Of a stretch of 64,000 bases of DNA, positions 41,023-49,615 are shown in pieces. The notes under the pieces were generated by a model. It was given only the letters and a program-made list of their open reading frames with translations. It was not told where the DNA came from and did not search any database. Each line of letters opens with the position of its first letter. The first letter of the stretch is position 1. The DNA comes from Elusimicrobiota bacterium. GTDB taxonomy: Bacteria; Elusimicrobiota; Elusimicrobia; UBA1565; UBA9628. Made by a program: the position numbers and the translations under genes. The stretch is from NCBI GenBank assembly GCA_026388095.1, contig JAPLKL010000006.1, positions 62,001 to 126,000 of the forward strand. Reading direction: 5' to 3'.

Positions 41023-41991
41023 ATGTCCGTCGCGAAGAAGGCGTCCTACGTCCTGGTGCCGCTGGCGGTCCTGGCCTCGGCGTGGATGCATTTGGCTCCC
41101 ATCGTCCTGGCCGGCCTTTTCTCCTACATGATCCTGGACCTGACCTACCGGGGGCTCGCGCGGCGCCTCTCGCCCCTGCTCTCCCGTTGGCTGGCGCTCG
41201 CGGTGTTCCTGGTCGCCGCCGTCGCGCTCGGGTGGATGGTCGCCCGCTTCGTGCGCGCCACCCTCCACACCTTGCCCCAGATCGCCGCCGCCGCCATCCC
41301 CCGGGTCATCGTCCTCGCCGAATCCCACGGCATCGACCTGCCCTTCGACAACGTCTACGAGCTGCGCGAGATAGCCATCCAGAAGATCAAGGAGAATGCC
41401 GAGGCCATCACCAAGACCAGCGGCGTGCTGACCGTGCAGTTCTTCCGGATCCTCATCGCCGTCTTCGCGGCCATACTCGCCTTCTTCTGCCCTCCCCCGG
41501 AGGTCCACGCGCCCAACCTCTTCGATGAACTGGGCCGGGAGCTGGCGGAGCGCATGCGCACCTTCATGGCCGGATTCGAGAAGGTCCTCGGCGCCCAGCT
41601 AGGCATCTCCGCGGCTTACGCCGTCCTGACTCTCGCCTTCCTCGTCACGATGGGCTTCTCGCACCTGATCTTCCTGACTTTGGCCACCTTCCTCTTCGGC
41701 GTCATGCCCATCATCGGCAACATCATCAGCAACGCCATCATCGTGGCCACGGGGCTGACCATATCCGACCGCCACGCCGCCTTCGCGCTGGTCTTCCTGA
41801 TCGTCATCCACAAGAGCGGTTATTTCGTATACGGCCGGGTCCTGGGCACAAGCATGAAGGTGCCCATGTGGCAGACCCTCCTGGCCATCCTCCTCGGCGA
41901 AGTCGTCATGGGCGTGCCCGGCATCATCATGGCGCCGACCCTGCTGCATTACGTCAAGGAAGAGTTGCGCGCCATACCGTCCGCGCGCTGA
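41023..41991 (+). CDS. AI-2E family transporter (PurR/YdiK/YhhT type)
   Basis: 322 residues with 7-8 predicted membrane helices, two of them at the N-terminus (SYVLVPLAVLASAWMHLAP and onward), and the family-typical pattern of a soluble helical region (residues ~85-185) before five more helices, ending MGVPGIIMAPTLLHYVKEEL. The family includes the E. coli AI-2 exporter TqsA and Na/H antiporter-like members; the substrate cannot be predicted. Convergent with the response regulator gene, 12 bp apart. Confidence 0.82.
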   Translation: MSVAKKASYVLVPLAVLASAWMHLAPIVLAGLFSYMILDLTYRGLARRLSPLLSRWLALAVFLVAAVALGWMVARFVRATLHTLPQIAAAAIPRVIVLAESHGIDLPFDNVYELREIAIQKIKENAEAITKTSGVLTVQFFRILIAVFAAILAFFCPPPEVHAPNLFDELGRELAERMRTFMAGFEKVLGAQLGISAAYAVLTLAFLVTMGFSHLIFLTLATFLFGVMPIIGNIISNAIIVATGLTISDRHAAFALVFLIVIHKSGYFVYGRVLGTSMKVPMWQTLLAILLGEVVMGVPGIIMAPTLLHYVKEELRAIPSAR

Positions 41992-42003
41992 AGTCAGCCG
42001 GGG

Positions 42004-42681
42004 TCAACCGATGAGCTCGTAGCCGTCGTCCGTGGTCTGGATACGCTTGCTGTCATCCGGGCCGAAGTCCTCGCGCAGCCGCTGCACGGTCTTCTCCAGG
42101 GCGCTGACGTGGTCGCCCGCGCCCCAGACCGCGGTCATGAGCTTCTCCCGCTTGACCGCGTCCTTGGCCTCGATGAGCATCTTGAGCACCTCGGCCCGGG
42201 TCGGAGGCAGCGTCGCGACCGTCCGGCCGGATATCCAGACCGTGCGGAAGCGCGTGTCGAGACGGACCTCGCCCTTGGCCACTTCGGAAGGGAGGGCGGG
42301 AGCGCGCGGATACTGGGCGATGAGGCGCCGCACGAGGCTGATGAGGGGCTTGAGCTCGAAAGGCTTGCGCACGTACTCGCGCACGCCGTGGGCGCGGATG
42401 GACTGCTCGAGCATGTCGGCCTTGTCGCTGTGCGCGGTCATGACCACGATGGGGATGTCGCGCACCGAGGTGTTGGAGGTCACCTTCTTGATGACGTCCA
42501 CGCCGCTCAATATCGGCAGCATGAGGTCCAAGAGGACGAGGTCAGGCTGCAGGGACAGGATCTTGTCGTAGCCTTCCTGGCCGTTGAAAGCGTAGTGCGT
42601 CTCGAAGCCCTCGCGGTTGAAGGCGAAGCTCAAGATCTGCTGCAGGTCGCCGTCATCCTCGACAATGAGCAAACGCGGCAT
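42004..42681 (-). CDS. OmpR/PhoB-family response regulator
   Basis: 225 residues. Receiver domain with VEDDGDLQQIL (acidic pair), phospho-acceptor Asp in DLVLLDLMLP, Thr in VVMTAHSD and Lys in REYVRKPFEL. C-terminal winged-helix of the OmpR type: LPPTRAEVLKMLIEAKDAVKREKLMTAVWG to RIQTTDDGYELIG. It has no adjacent histidine kinase. Because PhoB-like regulators bind 11-bp direct repeats, this orphan is a candidate for the arrays at 16929 and 17922 (inference). A clear promoter lies upstream and the start appears leaderless. Confidence 0.9.
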   Translation of the reverse strand: MPRLLIVEDDGDLQQILSFAFNREGFETHYAFNGQEGYDKILSLQPDLVLLDLMLPILSGVDVIKKVTSNTSVRDIPIVVMTAHSDKADMLEQSIRAHGVREYVRKPFELKPLISLVRRLIAQYPRAPALPSEVAKGEVRLDTRFRTVWISGRTVATLPPTRAEVLKMLIEAKDAVKREKLMTAVWGAGDHVSALEKTVQRLREDFGPDDSKRIQTTDDGYELIG

Positions 42682-42687
42682 GCGGGC

Positions 42688-42716
42688 AATCTATTAAATA
42701 TCGCGATTCTTGACAA
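42688..42716 (-). promoter_or_regulatory. Sigma-70 promoter of the response regulator gene, leaderless
   Basis: Minus strand: -35 TTGTCA (42716-42711), 17-bp spacer, -10 TAGATT (42693-42688), then 6 nt to the ATG at 42681. It is the best two-part promoter in the window, and it places the transcription start at the start codon. Confidence 0.55.
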
Positions 42717-42726
42717 GGGCGGCGGG

Positions 42727-44406
42727 TCACCGGCTCCTGCCGGCCAGAGACGCCGCGACGGCGCGGTCCTTGACGGCGCTGGGGAAGTCCGGCTCCAGCG
42801 CCAGCGCGAGATCCAATTTCGCGAACCCATCGCGCCACCGCTCCCGGCTGAAGTCGCCGCGCGCGCCGACGTAGAGCTCGTAGGCTCGCACGGACACGCC
42901 GGAGCCCGCGACGCGATAGAGCAGCGAGCCTTCCTGCGGCTCCGCGTGGAGCAACTCGTAGCGCCGCGGGGCGGAGCGGATCCAGTCCCACACCCGCAGC
43001 CAGGATTCCTGGTGCGCCGGCGCGATGTCGGTGAGCGGAAAGAACAGGAGGACAGCGCGGATGTCCTTCTGCGCCAGGAGATAGCGGAGCTCATCGGCGT
43101 CCCGGATTCCCACCGGAAGAGAATACGCCTGACGGCCCGTGTAGATGTAGACGGTGGGGGCGTTGTTGCTCAGCAAGGCGGAACCCTCTCCCAGCAGGCT
43201 CTGGACCGACTTCCAGGTGGCCGTCGGATTCTGCGCGTTCCCGTAAGGGCGCCTCATCAAGCCGTCGGCCGCCAGCCGGGCGTCCTGGGCCGCGTAGGTG
43301 GCGGCCAGAAGCACGGCGGCGGACCACCCCAACAACCGCGACTTTCCGCCTCGTCCCAGCAAGGCCAGCAGCCCCAGGACCATGAACACGGCGAGTAGCG
43401 GCATCAGGGGCAGGAAATAACGGACATCCAAAGGGCGCCAGAGCAGATGGACGGCCAGGTAGAGGCCCCAGGCTGCCGCCGCCGAGCGCGTTCCCGGATC
43501 CGGGTTCCTCCTGAGGAGTTCGCGCAGGCCCAGGAGGGCCAGCGCCATGGAACCCAGGAGCGCCAGGGCGCGGCTGGGCCCGGGCGCAAATCCCGGAGGC
43601 AACAGGCCCGCGGCCTGGACGAAGAGGGTGTCCAGCACCGCCCACCAGCCGCGCCAGAGTTGCGCGGCCCCCAGGTCCGCGCGCCATTCGCCGAGGTAGT
43701 CCGACACCTGATGGGAGAGCGCGTAGTTGCGCAGGAGCCAGGCGCCCCAGATGGCGCAGGCGCCGGCGACGATCGGCCAGAGACGGCGGCGCAGGTCCGC
43801 CCTGAAGGCGAGCATCCCCAAGACGGCCGTCAGGACGATGCCTTCCGGCCGGGTCAATGCGGCCCAGCCCAGCAGGAGGGCGGGGGGCCAGGCGGCCGCG
43901 GCCGGCCGGTCCTCCTTGAGAAGACCATCGAGGCGCGGCAGGATCCAGAGCCACAGGACCAGGAACCAGGACTCCGCAGTGACCAGGCTGCACAGGCGCG
44001 CGGTGGCCGGATTCAGGGCGAAGAGCAGGACCGCCAAGCCCCGCTCACGGCCGGAGAGGCGACCCGCCAGCCAGCGGTGCAAAAGGATGGCCGCGACCAG
44101 GATGAGGGCCACGGCCAACCCCTGCAGGAGCTGCCAATGCGGGGCGACGCATCCGACCCAGGGCGAGAGGAAGAGGGGGAAGCCGGGCAGGAAATGGATG
44201 AGGGGAGGGGTGTCCGGTCTGGTGAGGTCCACGTAACGGCCCTGGAGCAAGGATCGGGCCCCCGCGATGTAGGACGCGTCGTCGATCAGGACGCCGACAT
44301 AAGAGCGGCCCAACTGCGTCGCGTAGAACAGGGCGGCCAGGAGAAGGATCAGCCGATAAGGCCTGTCGCTGAGCTTGCTCCCTGCGGGTCCGCCGCTAAG
44401 CTCCAT
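42727..44406 (-). CDS. Membrane glycosyltransferase, GT39/ArnT-like
   Basis: 559 residues with roughly 10-12 hydrophobic helices and a C-terminal soluble region of ~150 residues. The N-terminus has YVGVLIDDASYIAGARSLLQGRYVDL, with the Asp pair in the first periplasmic loop typical of polyprenyl-phosphate-sugar-dependent transferases (PMT/ArnT group), and TPPLIHFLPGFPLFLSPW. It probably transfers a sugar to a lipid or protein outside the inner membrane. ATG 44406 overlaps the flavin reductase gene by 11 bp. Confidence 0.75.
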   Translation of the reverse strand: MELSGGPAGSKLSDRPYRLILLLAALFYATQLGRSYVGVLIDDASYIAGARSLLQGRYVDLTRPDTPPLIHFLPGFPLFLSPWVGCVAPHWQLLQGLAVALILVAAILLHRWLAGRLSGRERGLAVLLFALNPATARLCSLVTAESWFLVLWLWILPRLDGLLKEDRPAAAAWPPALLLGWAALTRPEGIVLTAVLGMLAFRADLRRRLWPIVAGACAIWGAWLLRNYALSHQVSDYLGEWRADLGAAQLWRGWWAVLDTLFVQAAGLLPPGFAPGPSRALALLGSMALALLGLRELLRRNPDPGTRSAAAAWGLYLAVHLLWRPLDVRYFLPLMPLLAVFMVLGLLALLGRGGKSRLLGWSAAVLLAATYAAQDARLAADGLMRRPYGNAQNPTATWKSVQSLLGEGSALLSNNAPTVYIYTGRQAYSLPVGIRDADELRYLLAQKDIRAVLLFFPLTDIAPAHQESWLRVWDWIRSAPRRYELLHAEPQEGSLLYRVAGSGVSVRAYELYVGARGDFSRERWRDGFAKLDLALALEPDFPSAVKDRAVAASLAGRSR

Positions 44407-44920
44407 GCGCAAGCTTGTAGGAGCGGAGGATGCGGCCGTTGAATATGGAATGGAAGTCGCCTTGGGGATAGTAGCCGGCGATGATGTCCGCGTCCAAGGT
44501 CTCCGGGAGCACCTGGGTCTTGTGCACGGTCTCGCATTCGAAGGCCAGGCCGCAGCCTTCCAGGACCGAGACGCCCCGCTCCAGTCCCGGGCCCACCTTG
44601 AGCCCCAAGGACTCCACTTTATCGCAATCACGCCCGGACTTGCTGCCGCAGAAGGCCAGCTCATCGGCCAGTTGCCCTTCCTCGGGCACGCAGACCGAGA
44701 ATCGCCGCGACCTTTCTAAAAGGCCGAAGGTGTGGCGGGACGGCCGCACGAGCACGGTCATGATGGGCTCGCCCCAGACGACGCCGGCCAGGGCCCAGCC
44801 GATGGTCATCGGATTGGGCCGCCCTGTCTCATCCTGGACCACCAAGAAGGCCCCGCCGCCGCGCAAGGCCCTGCAGAGCTCCGCGAAACCCGCCGAGAAT
44901 TCCAGCTCGCGTTGCTTCAT
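44396..44920 (-). CDS. Flavin reductase-like domain protein
   Basis: 174 residues. FMN-binding split-barrel of the flavin reductase-like family: GGGAFLVVQDETGRPNPMTIGWAL, EPIMTVLVRPSRHTFGLLERSRRFSV, and LAFECETVHKTQVLPETLDADIIAG. Members reduce flavin or act as FMN-containing oxidoreductases. The single Cys-containing AFCGSKSGRDCDK segment is typical. The ATG overlaps the stop of the GH57 gene (ATGA) and the gene overlaps the GT39-like gene downstream. Partner and electron acceptor are unknown. Confidence 0.82.
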   Translation of the reverse strand: MKQRELEFSAGFAELCRALRGGGAFLVVQDETGRPNPMTIGWALAGVVWGEPIMTVLVRPSRHTFGLLERSRRFSVCVPEEGQLADELAFCGSKSGRDCDKVESLGLKVGPGLERGVSVLEGCGLAFECETVHKTQVLPETLDADIIAGYYPQGDFHSIFNGRILRSYKLAHGA

Positions 44921-47349
44921 GCGTCGGCCGATATCTCGAGGAGGCGCGCCGCCTCGTCGATCTCTCCCACCAGCCGGACCTTCTCATCGCTGTCCGGGGG
45001 CAGACGCCGCAGCAGGTCGAAGAACCGGTTCTGCGCGCGGTAGCGCCAGCGCGTCAGGCCGGCGGCCGGAGCCAGCGCTGCCAAGGCCGCCAGCCGCCGC
45101 AGCCAGGCGGCGGAAAAATCCTTCTCCAGCGAGTCCAGGACCCAGAAGGCGCAGGACTCCCATTCCTCTTCCGCCGCGGCCGAAGGCGCGCAGAGGTCCG
45201 CGGATTTGGCCCGCGCCATGGTCGCGGCCACATCCGAGAGGTCCGCGTCCGGATTCTGACGCAGGCCCCTCACCCGGCGCAGGAGCCAGGCGTCCAGGGC
45301 CGCCTCGGTCTGGCCGCGCAGTCCGGGCGGCAGTTCCAGGCCGAGCCGCGCGTGCTGCTCGGCCAGGCCCAGGCATTCGTCCATATCGAGCAGCGGCGAG
45401 TCCTCCCAGAACTGCCGGCGCTTTTCCACCAGGATCCTGAGGATGCGCTCTCGCTCGTCGGCCAGCAGGTCATCGAAGCCGAAGCGGCGCCCCTTGGCCA
45501 GCGGCCCGGCCACGGCGCTGAGGTCGAATCCTTGGCCCTCCCGCGCCGACCGGACCCGCTCTCCAAGAGCCTCCAGGCCTCCGGGCCCCAGGTCCGATGA
45601 CGAAACCAGGGCCGTGACCGTGTAGTCGGGCATGGCCGCGGCCAGGAAGGTCCGCCGCCAGCGCTCGCCGGTGATGCCGTCGCGGACCGCGACCTGGCCT
45701 GAGACCAAGCGGATGCCGCCGACCTGAGCGCGCGCCAAGCCGGAGAATTCCGCGGCGGCCTGCCCCATCGGCCACACCTCCTGGCCCTCGCTGAACAGGC
45801 TGGCGATGGCATGGTGAGCCGCGGCGCGGTCCTCGTCCATCCGGCCGGCCACCGCCAGCTTGCGGTACACGCCCTCGCCGTTGCGATGCTCGGCATAGTT
45901 GCTGGGCGCCGATTTCAGGCGCGCGGCCAGCCCGCGCTCCAGTTCCACTCCGGCGGCCAGATGCGCAAGCTCCGCGGCCCGGGCCGCATACTGGAGGTTC
46001 TGCACGGCCTCTATGCCGGAGATATCCGAGAAGAACCAGCCGCAGCTGGTGTACATGAGCATGGCATGCCTCTGCATCTCCAGCAGGCGCAGCGCTCTGA
46101 CCCGGTTCTCGGGAGAGTCTTCGGCTTTGAGATGCTCCGCCATGAACCGGGAAACGTTCTCGTCCGAACGCTCCAGGATGACCGAGATGTAGGCGTCGCG
46201 CGCGGCCCAGGGCTCGCGCAGGAGGCGGCCGCCCTCGCGCTCGAAGGTCAGCGCCAGGTGGTCGCGCAGCCAGTCCAGGGCCTCGCGCAGCGGCCGGCGC
46301 CAGGACAGGCTCTTGCCTTCGCCGCCGCAGCCGCAGGCGTCGCTCCAGCGCGACACGCCGTGGCTGCAGCTCCAGGAGGTCCCGAGGCCGCCCTCGCCGG
46401 GCTTGACCTCGGCCTCCCAGGTCGGCGGATGCTCGGCCAGGAAGGCCGCGTAATTGACCACCTCGATGCCGCGCTTGGGCAGCTCCTGGACCAGGAGGTG
46501 GGCCAGCCCCATCTCGCCGAACTTCTCATGGTGCCCGTAGGATTCCCCGTCCGTGCAGAGGTTGACCAGCTGGTCCTCGGCGGCGGCGGGGTCGAAGGCG
46601 CCCAGGATGCGGTCCGCCCAGGCTTTGGCGTTGACCATGACCTTTTCGAAGGCCACGGCGTGGGAGAGGCCGCCGTCGTAGAAGAAGAGGGCCAGGGACT
46701 TCTTGCCCTGCGAGCCGGGGGCCGACCAGCGATAGGCCCGGCGGGGATCGAGACCGCCGGAGGACACGTCGGTCCAGGCCTCGCTGCCAAGGCGCCGCAC
46801 GCGCCGCGCCTGGGTCGGGGCGAGCACGGCGTATTTGAGTCCGTGCTCGGCCAGGGCCTCGAGGACCGCGTCGTTGCAGGCGGTCTCCGGGATCCACAGC
46901 GCCTCGGGCTCGCGGCCGAAGCGGTGCCGGAAGTCGGCCAGGCCCCAGAGGATCTGCGTGCGCAGGTCCCGCGGCTTGGCCAGGGGCAGGATCATGTGGT
47001 TGTAGGCCTGGGCCATGGCGTTGCCGTGGCCGGAGAGGCGCTGCAGGCTCTTGCGGTCCGCGTCGAGCAGGCGGCGGTAGTCGTGCGGGTGGGCCTTCTC
47101 GAACCAGGTGAGCAAGGTGGGCCCGAAGTCGAAATCGAGGTATTCGTAGTTGTTGACCAGCTCGCTGATGAGGTTGTGCGCGTCCATCAGGCGCGCCTGG
47201 CTGTTGGGGATGTAGCACTCGCGCGCGATGCGGCGGTTCCAGTCGTGCTCGGGCTTGGCCGAGGGCTGGCGCTCCACCGTCTCGGTCCAGGGGTTCTCGC
47301 GGGGCGGCTGGTAGAAATGTCCGTGGATGCAGAAGTAGCGCTTGGTCAT
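44917..47349 (-). CDS. GH57-family glycoside hydrolase with DUF3536-type C-terminus
   Basis: 810 residues. Begins RYFCIHGHFYQPPRENPW, the first GH57 motif (H-x-H-x-Y-QPP). Further on: SGHGNAMAQAYNHMILPLA, ALWIPETACNDAVLEAL (catalytic Glu region) and LCTDGESYGHHEKFGEMGL (catalytic Asp region). The C-terminal ~400 residues match the DUF3536-type extension found on large GH57 proteins. GH57 enzymes are alpha-amylases, branching enzymes or amylopullulanases, mostly acting on glycogen in the cytoplasm; no signal peptide is seen. The start has a perfect TATAAT 7 nt upstream and no Shine-Dalgarno. Divergent from the TPR lipoprotein gene. Confidence 0.87.
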   Translation of the reverse strand: MTKRYFCIHGHFYQPPRENPWTETVERQPSAKPEHDWNRRIARECYIPNSQARLMDAHNLISELVNNYEYLDFDFGPTLLTWFEKAHPHDYRRLLDADRKSLQRLSGHGNAMAQAYNHMILPLAKPRDLRTQILWGLADFRHRFGREPEALWIPETACNDAVLEALAEHGLKYAVLAPTQARRVRRLGSEAWTDVSSGGLDPRRAYRWSAPGSQGKKSLALFFYDGGLSHAVAFEKVMVNAKAWADRILGAFDPAAAEDQLVNLCTDGESYGHHEKFGEMGLAHLLVQELPKRGIEVVNYAAFLAEHPPTWEAEVKPGEGGLGTSWSCSHGVSRWSDACGCGGEGKSLSWRRPLREALDWLRDHLALTFEREGGRLLREPWAARDAYISVILERSDENVSRFMAEHLKAEDSPENRVRALRLLEMQRHAMLMYTSCGWFFSDISGIEAVQNLQYAARAAELAHLAAGVELERGLAARLKSAPSNYAEHRNGEGVYRKLAVAGRMDEDRAAAHHAIASLFSEGQEVWPMGQAAAEFSGLARAQVGGIRLVSGQVAVRDGITGERWRRTFLAAAMPDYTVTALVSSSDLGPGGLEALGERVRSAREGQGFDLSAVAGPLAKGRRFGFDDLLADERERILRILVEKRRQFWEDSPLLDMDECLGLAEQHARLGLELPPGLRGQTEAALDAWLLRRVRGLRQNPDADLSDVAATMARAKSADLCAPSAAAEEEWESCAFWVLDSLEKDFSAAWLRRLAALAALAPAAGLTRWRYRAQNRFFDLLRRLPPDSDEKVRLVGEIDEAARLLEISADA

Positions 47350-47356
47350 CCGGGAG

Positions 47357-47362
47357 ATTATA
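47357..47362 (-). promoter_or_regulatory. -10 box, leaderless start of GH57 gene
   Basis: Perfect TATAAT on the minus strand, 7 nt before the ATG at 47349. TGGACG, a weak -35, lies 18 bp further upstream. Confidence 0.5.
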
Positions 47363-47401
47363 GGGTTTTGGCCCGTCGGCCGTCCACCGGCCGAGGCGAA
47401 A

Positions 47402-47410
47402 TGGTATCAT
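47402..47410 (+). promoter_or_regulatory. Extended -10 box before the TPR lipoprotein gene
   Basis: TGGTATCAT (TATCAT at 47405-47410) lies 8 nt before the ATG at 47419, again with no Shine-Dalgarno between them. Confidence 0.4.
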
Positions 47411-47418
47411 GGCGGGGC

Positions 47419-48843
47419 ATGCCGAGGACCGCGGCCTTCTGCATGCTTCTCGCCGCCATCTCGGGCGCCGCCGCCTGCCGCAAAGACCACCGGCCCGAGC
47501 AATGGAAGGAGAAGTCGGAGGAGAGCATCGACCTCTTCGACCAGGGCCGCTATCTGGAGGCCCTGCAGCCCGCCCTGCAGGCGCAACAGCTCGCCCAGGA
47601 GGTCTTCGGACCGGCCGATATCCGGACCGCCTACTCGCTGGACCAGTCAGGCAAGGTCTACCGCCGCAACGGCGACCTGGAGAAGGCCCGTCCCCTCTTC
47701 GACTCCGCGCTCAAAGCCGCCTCGGGCGTCCTGGCCGCCGACGACGCGAAGCGGGCGCATTTCTACGACAACCTGGCCGAGCTGCTCATGGTCGAGGGCC
47801 GCTTCGACGAGGCGGAGGACTACTACCAGAGCTCGCTGCACGTCCTGCAGAAGAACTTCGGCGAGCTCAGCGGGGCGGTGGCCTCGGCCTACGCCAAACT
47901 GGGCGCGCTCTACACGCGCTGGGGTGTCTACGAGGAGGCGGACCGGACCCTGCGCCGTGGGGAGGCCATCGGCTTCCGCGTGGGCGGCGCGGACGACTCC
48001 GCCGAGGCCCTAGCCGCGGCGAGCCTCTGCGAGGTCGGCATGGAGACGGCCGAGGGCCAGTTCTACGGCCAGGACCATTGCCGCCGGGCCTTGTCTTTGA
48101 GCCGGAAGCTGCCCAAGAACCACCTGGACCTGGCCCAGGCCCTGCGGCTCGACGGGACGCTCGCCCTGCGCGAGGGCCGGCTCAACGAGGCCGGAGCCTC
48201 TCTCCAGCAGGCCATAGACATCTACAAGCTGAGCCCGGGCGCGGACCCGCAGGGCCTGCGCCAGAGCTGGCTGGCCATGGCCGAGGTCTACGCGGCGCAG
48301 GGGCGGGGCGACGAGGCCGCGGCCCTCTACCAGAAGCTCCTGCCGCAGGACCCGAACCCTTACACCGGGGTCAAGTCCGCCCTACGCGCCGCCGCCTTCT
48401 ATCACCGCCGTGGAGAACTCAAGACCGCGGAGTCTTTGTGCCTGCAGGCCCTAGCCAAGCAGGTGCAGGCTCCCAAGGCCGACCAGCGCGACCGCGAGGA
48501 ACTGCTCCTGAGCCTGGCCGAGGTCTCGGCCGGGCTGGGCCGCAATGAGAAAGCCGAGGGCTTCTTCCGCCGCGCTTTGGAGGTCAACGAGGGACGGCAC
48601 CACGGACCGGACCCTAGCACGCTGTCAATCTGGGAGGGCCTGGCCCGGGTCTACGTCGCGCGGGGCAAGCCCGACCTGGTCGAGATGTGCCTCAAGCGCA
48701 TGCGCCAAGTGGGGGAGATGTTCGGCCGCCAGCACCCGGTGCACAAGGACGCCTTGCGCCGCATGGCCAAGGTCTACCGGGCGATGGGCCGCAAGCAGCG
48801 CGCCGAGAAGCTGGAGCGGGATGCGGACTTCGGCAGCGGCTAA
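47419..48843 (+). CDS. Tetratricopeptide-repeat lipoprotein
   Basis: 474 residues. N-terminal lipoprotein-type signal MPRTAAFCMLLAAISGAAAC with Cys at about residue 20, so it is probably membrane-anchored outside the cytoplasm. The rest is a run of TPR-like helical pairs (for example AYSLDQSGKVYRRNGDLEKA, RFDEAEDYYQSSL, AKLGALYTRWGVYEEADRTL, RNEKAEGFFRRALEV), spaced ~42 residues as in the kinesin-light-chain variety. It has no catalytic motif and probably acts as a protein scaffold. ATG 47419 is preferred over in-frame ATG 47401 because of the -10 box and lipobox position. First gene upstream of the LolA-like cassette. Confidence 0.8.
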   Translation: MPRTAAFCMLLAAISGAAACRKDHRPEQWKEKSEESIDLFDQGRYLEALQPALQAQQLAQEVFGPADIRTAYSLDQSGKVYRRNGDLEKARPLFDSALKAASGVLAADDAKRAHFYDNLAELLMVEGRFDEAEDYYQSSLHVLQKNFGELSGAVASAYAKLGALYTRWGVYEEADRTLRRGEAIGFRVGGADDSAEALAAASLCEVGMETAEGQFYGQDHCRRALSLSRKLPKNHLDLAQALRLDGTLALREGRLNEAGASLQQAIDIYKLSPGADPQGLRQSWLAMAEVYAAQGRGDEAAALYQKLLPQDPNPYTGVKSALRAAAFYHRRGELKTAESLCLQALAKQVQAPKADQRDREELLLSLAEVSAGLGRNEKAEGFFRRALEVNEGRHHGPDPSTLSIWEGLARVYVARGKPDLVEMCLKRMRQVGEMFGRQHPVHKDALRRMAKVYRAMGRKQRAEKLERDADFGSG

Positions 48844-48847
48844 GTTG

Positions 48848-48853
48848 TAGAAT
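48848..48853 (+). promoter_or_regulatory. -10 box, leaderless start of LolA-like gene
   Basis: TAGAAT, 6 nt before the GTG at 48860 and only 5 nt after the TPR gene stop. No Shine-Dalgarno is present. Confidence 0.4.
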
Positions 48854-48859
48854 CACCGC

Positions 48860-49615
48860 GTGTCCGCGATATTCAGCCTCCTCCTTGGTGTGGCCGCGGC
48901 CTGCGCCGCCGCGGACCTGTCCCTGCACGAGATCGTGGACCGCGCCAACAAGGCCCTGCGCGGCGACACCAGCCACGCGCGCCTGACCATGACCATCACG
49001 ACCCCCTCCTGGGAGCGCAAGCTCGACGTGGAGGGTTGGAACCGGGACCGCAAGCTGGCCTTCATCCTCATCCACGCCCCGCCCAAGGACGCGGGCAACG
49101 TGACCCTGCGCCGGCGCGACGAGATGTGGGCCTGGCTGCCGCGCGTGGAGCGCGTCATCAAGGTGCCGCCCACCATGATGCACAGCTCCTGGCAAGGCTC
49201 GGACTTCACCTACGAGGACATCGTCAAGGCCGACTCCATCGTCAAGGACTATGAGCACAAGCTCCTGGACAAGACACCGGAGGAAGGCCGCACGGTCTAC
49301 CGGATCCAGGCCGACCCCAAGCCCGACGCGCCCGTGGTCTGGGGCAAGGTCCTGTTCTGGGCCGCGGTGTATCCGGGCGACGAGGTGGTGGGACTCAAGG
49401 AAGAGGACTACAGCGAGCGCGGCGAGCTCATCCGCACCATCACCCTCTCCGACATCAAGCGGATGGGGGGGAGATTGGTGCCCGCGCGGCTGCAGTGCCA
49501 GCCGCACAAGAAGCCTGGGCAGAAGACCTCCCTGCAGTACCATGAGATCGAATTCGACATCCCGCTGGCCGACGGCTTCTTCAGCCTCTCGCGGCTTCAG
49601 AAGGGAGTGCGGTAG
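48860..49615 (+). CDS. Exported LolA-like outer-membrane lipoprotein-sorting protein
   Basis: 251 residues. Signal peptide (MSAIFSLLLGVAAACAAADL, with GTG start) followed by a LolA-like beta-rich domain: HEIVDRANKALRGDTSHARLTM, RKLAFILIHAPPKDAGNVTLRR, DEMWAWLPRVERVIKVPPTMM, GSDFTYEDIVK. It belongs to the LolA-related group often encoded beside MacB/LolC-type permeases. It presumably carries a hydrophobic substrate across the periplasm. Its stop TAG overlaps the permease GTG by one base. Confidence 0.82.
   Translation: MSAIFSLLLGVAAACAAADLSLHEIVDRANKALRGDTSHARLTMTITTPSWERKLDVEGWNRDRKLAFILIHAPPKDAGNVTLRRRDEMWAWLPRVERVIKVPPTMMHSSWQGSDFTYEDIVKADSIVKDYEHKLLDKTPEEGRTVYRIQADPKPDAPVVWGKVLFWAAVYPGDEVVGLKEEDYSERGELIRTITLSDIKRMGGRLVPARLQCQPHKKPGQKTSLQYHEIEFDIPLADGFFSLSRLQKGVR

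Noticed and set aside
45811-47418. Plus-strand frame running through the GH57 gene into the TPR gene
   Set aside because: Only the part from 47419 has a signal peptide and TPR pattern; the rest is antisense to GH57.
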